From the NCBI GenBank assembly GCA_025200525.1, contig CM045761.1, forward strand, positions 43,594,190-43,658,189: 64,000 nt of DNA, written 5' to 3'. Position 1 is the stretch's first letter. Each line of letters begins with the position of its first letter. The translations under genes were made by a program, and so were the position numbers. The notes beneath the pieces were generated by a model, which ran no database searches, was not told the origin of the DNA, and worked only from the letters and a program-made list of their open reading frames with translations. Positions 58,403 through 64,000 of this stretch are shown here, piece by piece. This DNA comes from Camellia lanceoleosa (lineage: Eukaryota > Streptophyta > Magnoliopsida > Ericales > Theaceae).

Positions 58403-61234
58403 TTTATTTTGTAGGGATGGGTTCAAAGGGACTTTGAAAAGGTTTCCATTTTAAAATAAGAGTATCTAAATCTATTCTTGTTTCCATAAAGAATAATTAT
58501 CTTTGAAAGTTGCTTGACTTCTGCAGTAAATCATCATCGTTGGGTCACAAGAACGGCTAATATTATCTTGATTTGTGAAATTAGCTACTGCTGTGGGCTT
58601 GCTGCTGTGTGTATGCTGCTGCGTGTATGTTGTTGCTGTTGTGTGTATGCAATAGTCACAAAGTTGCCAATTATTTGCAGGTCAATACAGATGCTGACGA
58701 GTCAATGAAAAAATTTGTTTTGGCATCTGTTGGAAAAAAATGGAGAGAGTGGAAGGGTAGAGTTAAACAAATGGGGTATACACCATTCGACAACGATGCT
58801 GATAGGTTAACTCATCGACCCAAAAGAGTACATGAGCATCAATAGCAAAGCTTAGTCTATTATTGGGGCACTCGGAAGGCACAGGTATCATTTAAATTGT
58901 TTATTGAACTCTATCGTAATCTCATAAGATGAGTTTGTTAATTAATAAATTATCTTGTATTTGTGTTCATATGTAACAGAAAAAAAAGTACAAAAAACAA
59001 AGAAATTAGGAAGAAAAAGACATTAAATCACATAACTGGCAGAAAACCATTCTCAGTTGTTCGAGTAGAGGTATATAGTTTCTTTATATTTCAAATTGAA
59101 ATTGTATATTTTGATTTTGTTACTTAATTTTAAGTGTAATTGTAGGAAACTAATAAGAAGAATGGAGTTCTTGCAACTCGCTTAGAGGTGTGGATGGCTG
59201 GGTACTCGAAGGATAACAAACCAAGTAATGATAAAGTTATTGAGGTCATGGTATGTAGCACCATAATTATATACTTTGCATGTATGGAATGTATTAGATA
59301 CTTGTCTCATATTTGTTTCTTTATTTATTTTTTAAAGAAAGGTTATAAAATTACTGGGGAAAAAGAAGAAACAATAACTAAGATAACCTTCTACCACCAT
59401 TTACCTACAAACACCAAACAAGCTTACATGCAGCTCACAGATTATAATTTATAATAATGCATTTTGCAGAACATTGACAGCTATGATTAGTTTGAGAAAT
59501 CATTTCAAGTGCTCACTCTAGAGACTAAGTGGAGCACTGGCTTCAAGATTTTTATGATATCAACCCAAGTAATTTTGAACTCTTATTGTCAATAATACAT
59601 AATTCTGCTACTAACATATATATAAGGTACTCAGTAATTATTTTTGATTAGTGTGCCTAACCTAGAGGCAAAAACTTCTCAGGAGCCTTTGCACCTAATG
59701 AAAGTGTGATCATTCTAGTGTTTCTTCAGAGATTAATTTAATTTTTACCACATAATATGTTACATTAAATTACTCAATTGACTTAAGATATTTCTTTTCC
59801 CTTCCAATTTAACTCCAACTCCAATTTAGTCTTGTTCCCTTTGCTATTCTAAGGCCATTGTATAACTTTAACACAGGATTTTTCATTCAATTTTTTCACA
59901 TGACCGAATTCAGTGAAAGCTTCTTGTTTGATTCCACTTACCTTTTTTTGCTGCCAAACCTACAAGTCAAGGACTGTATTTTTATGAATTCTGAATTTAT
60001 GCATATCAAGTGGAAGTGTCATTGAAACAATTTTGAATTTGGATTGATGATGTTATTGAATTCATATGGCCCAATGGAAGCAGGTTACATTTAACGGCAC
60101 TAGTTATGAACAATTTTATTGGTGGCTAATTACTAATTAACAATTGTAGACACAAATGAAGGACCTTGGGGTGCAATCCAATGCTACAGATAAAGAAATT
60201 ATCACACAGGTTCTAGGGCCTGAGCAACCTGGTCGTGTTCGAACATATGGATTGGGTCCTTCCCCGACAGATGTCTTTGGAGGCGGATATAGGCAATCGC
60301 AAGAACAAACTCGTATCATCCAAACACAAGTCTGAGAGCAACTTAACCAATATAAAACACAAATGGAGATGCAAATGAAGGAGATGATGAATGCTATGCT
60401 TAATCAACAAAAAGTACAAATGGAGATGCAAAGCACAATCCAAGCTTAACAAGCACGAATAGAGCAATTGGAGTCTCAACAGGCCATGGGTGGGCCTGTT
60501 ACACCAGCTGCTACACATGTGCATTCACAACAACAATCCCATGCATACACCTCATCGTTTAATTGTCATCGTTCGTCCGAGGAAGTGAGTAATAGTTAAT
60601 TATGAAATTTTCATATAACATTTTATTCATGTTATTTGTTCTTATCAAATGCTGGTTCACATATCAAAGAAAGAAAAGAAGAAGAAGAAGAAGTAGATAT
60701 GACAAACTCAGGTTCATTCTAAACCATTATAGTTGGATTTGCTTCCTCATTCTCACTTATTTGTTGATTGGCTTCAGGTTCAGTCTAGTTAGTTGAGTTC
60801 TATGATGTGCATGGTCATAAACATTTTGAGTCTTTGTTGTGTGCTTAATGTTATTAAGAAATGCATTAGAAAATGCTAATTTGTGAGGGTCAGGAAATTA
60901 AAAGGAGAGATTTAGAATGTGGGAAGTCCGTGGACATTAAATGGATTTTGTTTTTTCTTAGTGATTTAAAATTGATAGTCTTGGAATTTTAATTTAAAAA
61001 TCAAAGGGAAAGTAATCTCACCAGAATCATCATTTCAGTGATTTCTGTCTTTCCTTGTACCTCAAAAAAAGGAGATGTAGAGAAAAGAAACTACAAAAGT
61101 TAGCCGCAAATTCATGCATCTCATTCCTACAGTTACAACTACTCACATGAACATAATGATGTGATTTTTTGTAAAATGATAGCAGGTTAGAAATTGACAG
61201 ACTCTATTCTAATTAGTATTTTAAATTGTTTCAG

Positions 61235-61402
61235 CATGTGGGCTGGTGGTCCCCAACAATCATACGAGGTGATGATCGTGAAACGATTCACATTCCAAAC
61301 CACAAATTCACAATGAATGTAGTGAGGAATCTTAGCCAGAAGACTCATTGGCGCATCAAAACCTACCTTGCTATCAGTCACTTGGATGTGAATAAGATTA
61401 AT
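61235..61402 (+). pseudogene. captured exon of a MscS-like channel (MSL2/MSL3 type)
   Basis: The 168-bp exon follows an acceptor (TTGTTTCAG) and is followed by a donor-like GTGAGG. It encodes [20 protein letters not shown], then [20 protein letters not shown] and [16 protein letters not shown]. This matches my memory of the MscS beta-domain region of plastid-envelope MSL2/MSL3 channels, which relieve osmotic pressure in plastids. No other MSL exon was found nearby, so it is a single-exon genomic fragment, with intron flanks, carried by the CACTA element. It has no stop within the exon. Confidence 0.85.
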
Positions 61403-61684
61403 GTGAGGATTGATTTTGATTCATTTGTTTGTCAACAATAGATTGTGCATCAAAAAGCACGTTTCTGGTTCTTGCATTTTATGAAGTGTTGTTGGTCATC
61501 ACCCATCCTGTGCATCTAGGTTTTCCCTTTACTGAATGTATAACTCGCTGAGCAAGATGGATTTTTCAGAAAGTTATTTGATTTTTTTTGGTTCTCTTGA
61601 GTTTCTAAAACTCAACATGGACATAGAATTCTTTGTTTGAATTGTATCCTATGGAAACAATGTGTTACAGACTCATGGTTGTTT

Positions 61685-62058
61685 AGATGTCTTAGTTGAC
61701 AATATGCATGTATATGACACTAGATGTGAAATTTTCACTTGAAATGATGATTCTGGTGAGATTACATTATGCATGTATATGACATGTATAGAGGATTGGT
61801 TTTAAATCTAGCAGTTTGGTTGCATAGAGCAAACATAAAACATGAGATCCCAAATTGTGAATCCAGTTTGGTTGCATTCTAGATGTCTTAGTTGACAATG
61901 TGCATGTATATGACACTAGATGTGAAATTTTCACTTGAAATGATGATTCTGGTGAGATTACAGTATGCATGTATATGACATGTATTGAGGATTGGTTTTA
62001 AATCTAGCAGTTTGGTTGCATAGAGCAAACATAAAACATGAGATCCCAAATTGTGAAT
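61685..62058. repeat. 196-bp tandem duplication near the CACTA 3' end
   Basis: The sequence AGATGTCTTAGTTGACAAT and its following 178 bp appear at 61685 and 61881 with only a few differences, for example TACATTATGC versus TACAGTATGC. It is a recent duplication compared with the rest of the element. Confidence 0.92.
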
Positions 62059-62184
62059 CCAATTTCCACCAGCAGCAAGGACCGCCCCAACCCCCACAAA
62101 AAAAAAAAAAGAAGAAAAGTCATGCCACAAAATGACGTCATACATTAATTTCTTGCAGCAGGAGCAAGACAAATAAAAAAAAAA

Positions 62185-62455
62185 AGTGGCATTTTTAAAA
62201 AAAAAACCACTAAATGACGTCATTGTGACGTCACATGTTAATTTGGGACGGAAGGCGAGACGGTCGTCAAAGATTTTGCGACGTTTTAAGAAACGCCGTT
62301 TAATATTTTTAGCGATGTTTTTCAACCGTTGGGTAGCTATTGCGGCAGCCGTATTAGCGGCGAAAATATTACACGTTGCTATAAGATATTACGGCGTTTT
62401 TCAAGCTTTTCGCGGCGTTTTCAAAATGCCGCTAAAAAACGAATTTCCTGTAGTG
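62185..62455. repeat. CACTA 3' subterminal repeats and TIR
   Basis: Modules such as GCGACGTTTTAAGAAACGCC, GGCGTTTTTCAAGC, GCGGCGTTTTCAAAATGCCG and AATGACGTCATTGTGACGTCA-like palindromes crowd this end. It terminates in GAATTTCCTGTAGTG. Confidence 0.8.
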
Positions 62456-62683
62456 CTCTTTCCCTTATCTCTTTATTTTATTTTAAATTGCCATAGCTAT
62501 ATTTCACATTTTTACTGTGCTAAAATCATTAACTGACATAGTTGTTAAGACACTTGTTTTAATTATTTTTATTTCATTAATTATATTTATCTATTGTGCT
62601 AGTCATAATTTTTATTAAGGTATTATTAATTTTAATTGTAAAAACCTAATTCACCCCCCTCTTAGGTTGTCTTTTGGGTAACA
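62456..62683 (+). repeat. copia 5' LTR, second part
   Basis: It begins with the second CTC target copy and continues TTTCCCTTATCTCTTTAT, matching the first LTR from about 4004 to its end GGGTAACA. Confidence 0.92.
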
Positions 62684-62685
62684 AT

Positions 62686-62698
62686 TGGTATCAGAGCC
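62686..62698 (+). other. copia primer-binding site (initiator tRNA-Met)
   Basis: TGGTATCAGAGCC lies two bases after the LTR end. It is the standard plant copia site complementary to the 3' end of initiator methionine tRNA, from which minus-strand DNA synthesis starts. Confidence 0.95.
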
Positions 62699-62740
62699 TA
62701 GACTCTTGTTCTAGATTTAACCATCTAGGAGTTTTGATCC

Positions 62741-64000
62741 ATGACAACCGTAGCTGAAGGACAAGCCACAAATAGGCCACTATTGTTTGACAGAAACAAC
62801 TATAGTCATTGGAAGGATAAGATGACCCTATACCTACAAGCCACTGATCATGCCATGTGGATTATTGTCACCAAAGGTCCAAAAATTCCTACCAAATTAG
62901 TAGACAATATTAGTGTACCTAAAACTGAAGATGAATGTGATGAGAGAGATCATAAATTATTGCAAGCCAATGCTAAAGCCAAACTCACCATTGTTTGTGG
63001 ATTAGACTCTAAGGAGTATAATAGAATTTCAAGTTGTGATTCGGCAAAAGAAATTTGGGACAAACTTGAGGTAACGTATGAAGGTACAAACCAAGTGAAG
63101 GAATCTTGTATTGATATGCTTGTTCATAGTTATGAATTATTTAAAATGAACTCTGATGAATCTATTTCAAGTATGTTTACTAGATTTATTGAAATTGTAA
63201 ACTCTTTGAAATCTTTTGGCAAAATTTATACTAACAGTGAGTTGGTAAGAAAAATTCTTAGGTGTCTACCAAAGAATTGGGAAGCAAAGGTCACCACTAT
63301 TATAGAAGCCAAAGATCTCTCCACACTTGGATTGGATGAGCTTATGGGTTCCCTTATGACTCATGAGATCACCATGAAAGGACATGAGGATGTTGAAAAC
63401 AAAAAGAAAAGTGTAATTGCATTCAAAGCATCATCAAATGAAGAAGAACATGAAAACTCCAGTGAGGATAAAAGTTATGCCATGTTTAGTAGAAATCTCA
63501 AAAAGCACTTCAAGAAAAACAATTATGAAGAAAGAAGACCTTTCAAAAAGAAGTACAACAAAGATAACAAGAAATAACCTATTATTTGCTATGAGTGCAA
63601 AAATCCTGGACATATGAAGATAGATTGTCCAAAATTAAAAAATCATGGAAAAGATTACAAAAGAAACAAGAAGGCCATGGTAGCAGCTTGGGGAGAAAGT
63701 GAAGATGAAAGTTCAAGTGATGAAATTGAAAATGAAGTAGCCAACTTGTGTCTCATAGCTCTTGAAGATGAAAACTCTACTTAAGATGAGGTAACTACTT
63801 TTTATGAAGAACTTGAGAGTGCATTCCATGAGCTAAAAGATGAATTTAGAAAAGTTTGTGTCAAAAATAATATGTTAAAAAAATTAATTGCATCTTTATC
63901 TAGTAATGTAGAAGAATTAAAGAAAAAAAATTTATTTTGAAAAATGATTTTAACACCATCTCTAATGAGAAAACTGTTTTAAAAAATAATGTTGATGATT
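62741..64000 (+). pseudogene. copia gag, with stop before the zinc knuckle
   Basis: ATG 62741 opens 278 codons: PLLFDRNNYSHWKDKMTLYL (gag N-terminal domain), then AKEIWDKLEVTYEGTNQVKE and FTRFIEIVNSLKSFGKIYTN with KILRCLPKNWEAKVT (UBN2-type capsid domain). A TAA (63575-63577) ends the frame ten bases before the CCHC zinc knuckle CYECKNPGHMKIDC (63587-63628), which is still in frame. Acidic and coiled-coil sequence follows (ELESAFHELKDEFRKVCV), with stops at 63782 and 63938. Gag packages element RNA into particles. Protease and pol would lie beyond the window. Confidence 0.9.

Larger units (their letters stand above)
54850..60599 (+). pseudogene. TNPA-like second gene (transposase_24 family), multi-exon
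   Basis: Recognisable exons are 54850-55060 (Ser-rich start MTDRRCSRQRQ), about 55570-55797 (WREVK end), 58681-58883 (FVLASVGKKWREWKGRVKQM), 58981-59070 (NHITGRKPFSVVRVE), 59146-59250 (LATRLEVWMAGYSKDNKPSN) and 60150-60599 (VLGPEQPGRVRTYGLGPSPT, then a Gln/Met-rich coiled coil QMEMQMKEMMNAMLNQQKVQ). The GPSPT.VFG block and Arg/Trp-rich helices are typical of plant transposase_24 proteins, which bind subterminal repeats. Stops at 58843 (TAG), about 60333 and 60447 interrupt it. The solo LTR at 56451 lies in the second intron. Confidence 0.82.
44896..62455 (+). mobile_element. 17.6-kb autonomous-type CACTA (En/Spm) element, decayed
   Basis: The ends are CATTACAGGAAA and, inverted, CACTACAGGAAA. 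The target duplication CTC flanks it (44893-44895 and 62456-62458), and the insertion interrupts a copia LTR whose intact sister copy shows the empty-site sequence. Subterminal regions are rich in AACGCC, GCGTTT and AAACG motifs in both orientations. Inside are a Tnp2-type transposase pseudogene, a TNPA/transposase_24-like gene, two solo LTRs and a captured channel exon. The 5' end differs from canonical CACTA by one base (CATTA), and the transposase has many stops, so it should be immobile. Confidence 0.95.
44006..64000 (+). mobile_element. Ty1/copia retrotransposon, 5' part, with CACTA nested in its LTR
   Basis: The 5' LTR runs 44006-44895 and resumes at 62456-62683, interrupted by the CACTA element. 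The primer-binding site and gag follow, and the element continues past the window end. Its LTR matches the one at 3134-4224. The bases before the LTR are ACAAT; the partner duplication would be outside the window. The LTR start reads TATTAAAC instead of TGTTAGAC, with both changes being G to A. Confidence 0.9.

Noticed and set aside
61888..62325. A 145-codon minus-strand frame over the CACTA 3' end
   Set aside because: It crosses the tandem duplication, an A-run and the subterminal repeats and has no domain-like features.
44006..64000. The idea that the copia 3' part at 1-4224 and the copia 5' part at 44006-64000 are halves of one element
   Set aside because: The order is reversed for one element, and the outer flanks (ATAAG and ACAAT) do not match as a target duplication; they are two insertions of one family.
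1..64000. rRNA genes, tRNA genes, bacterial operons, ribosome-binding sites, riboswitches and viral insertions
   Set aside because: None was recognised; the only tRNA-related sequences are retroelement primer-binding sites, and the window is clearly plant nuclear DNA.

Overview
The window is plant nuclear DNA, very probably from a eudicot. It is AT-rich, has GT-AG introns, and carries Ty1/copia, Ty3/gypsy (Tat lineage), CACTA, Mutator-like and hAT-like elements around a single intact-looking gene. The species cannot be named from the sequence. All calls come from reading the sequence and recalling families; no alignment or database search was run.

Layout. 1-4224 is the 3' end of a decayed copia element: integrase fused by a deletion to the RT tail and RNase H, a 1.8 kb 3' region with an antisense ORF, and a 3' LTR. 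4225-13248 has no recognisable gene but holds MITEs and local tandem duplications, one of them split by a MITE with an 8-bp target duplication. 13249-16051 is a complete non-autonomous CACTA element (TSD TCT). 16675-17495 is a Mutator-like MITE (9-bp TSD) apparently nested in an older hAT-like MITE. 19560-26655 is a decayed Tat-lineage gypsy element with two RNase H domains, a 3' array of about 60-bp repeats and an antisense ORF. 27700-28625 holds a GRF zinc-finger pseudogene converging on a FAR1-domain fragment. 30713-35789 is a complete but gutted Tat-type element with both LTRs and TSD GATTA. 36138-37230 is a probable hAT-like remnant with a roughly 750-bp G-rich core.

The one convincing host gene lies at 37349-42355 on the minus strand. 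It has five exons whose splice phases all agree and encodes a 571-residue NRT1/PTR (NPF) transporter, closest in my memory to the NPF2/NAXT nitrate-efflux group.

44006-64000 is the 5' end of a second copia element of the same family as the first. Its 5' LTR is split by a 17.6 kb CACTA element (44896-62455; TSD CTC; termini CATTACAGG.../...CCTGTAGTG). Removing that element and one TSD copy restores an LTR segment that lines up base for base in length with the first LTR. The CACTA element carries a Tnp2-type transposase pseudogene (DUF4218 and DUF4216 downstream), a TNPA/transposase_24-like gene, two solo LTRs (TSDs ATTAC and TTTAT) that share a CTCGAGCGA-rich block, and a captured exon of a plastid MscS-like channel (MSL2/MSL3 type) with both splice sites retained.

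Almost all premature stops in the mobile elements are explained by C-to-T or G-to-A changes (CAA, CAG, CGA or TGG to stop), as expected for methylated silenced repeats. I see no new enzymatic or defence system. The most notable material is the composite CACTA element with its captured channel exon and the evidence that defective Tat elements share an old stop codon.
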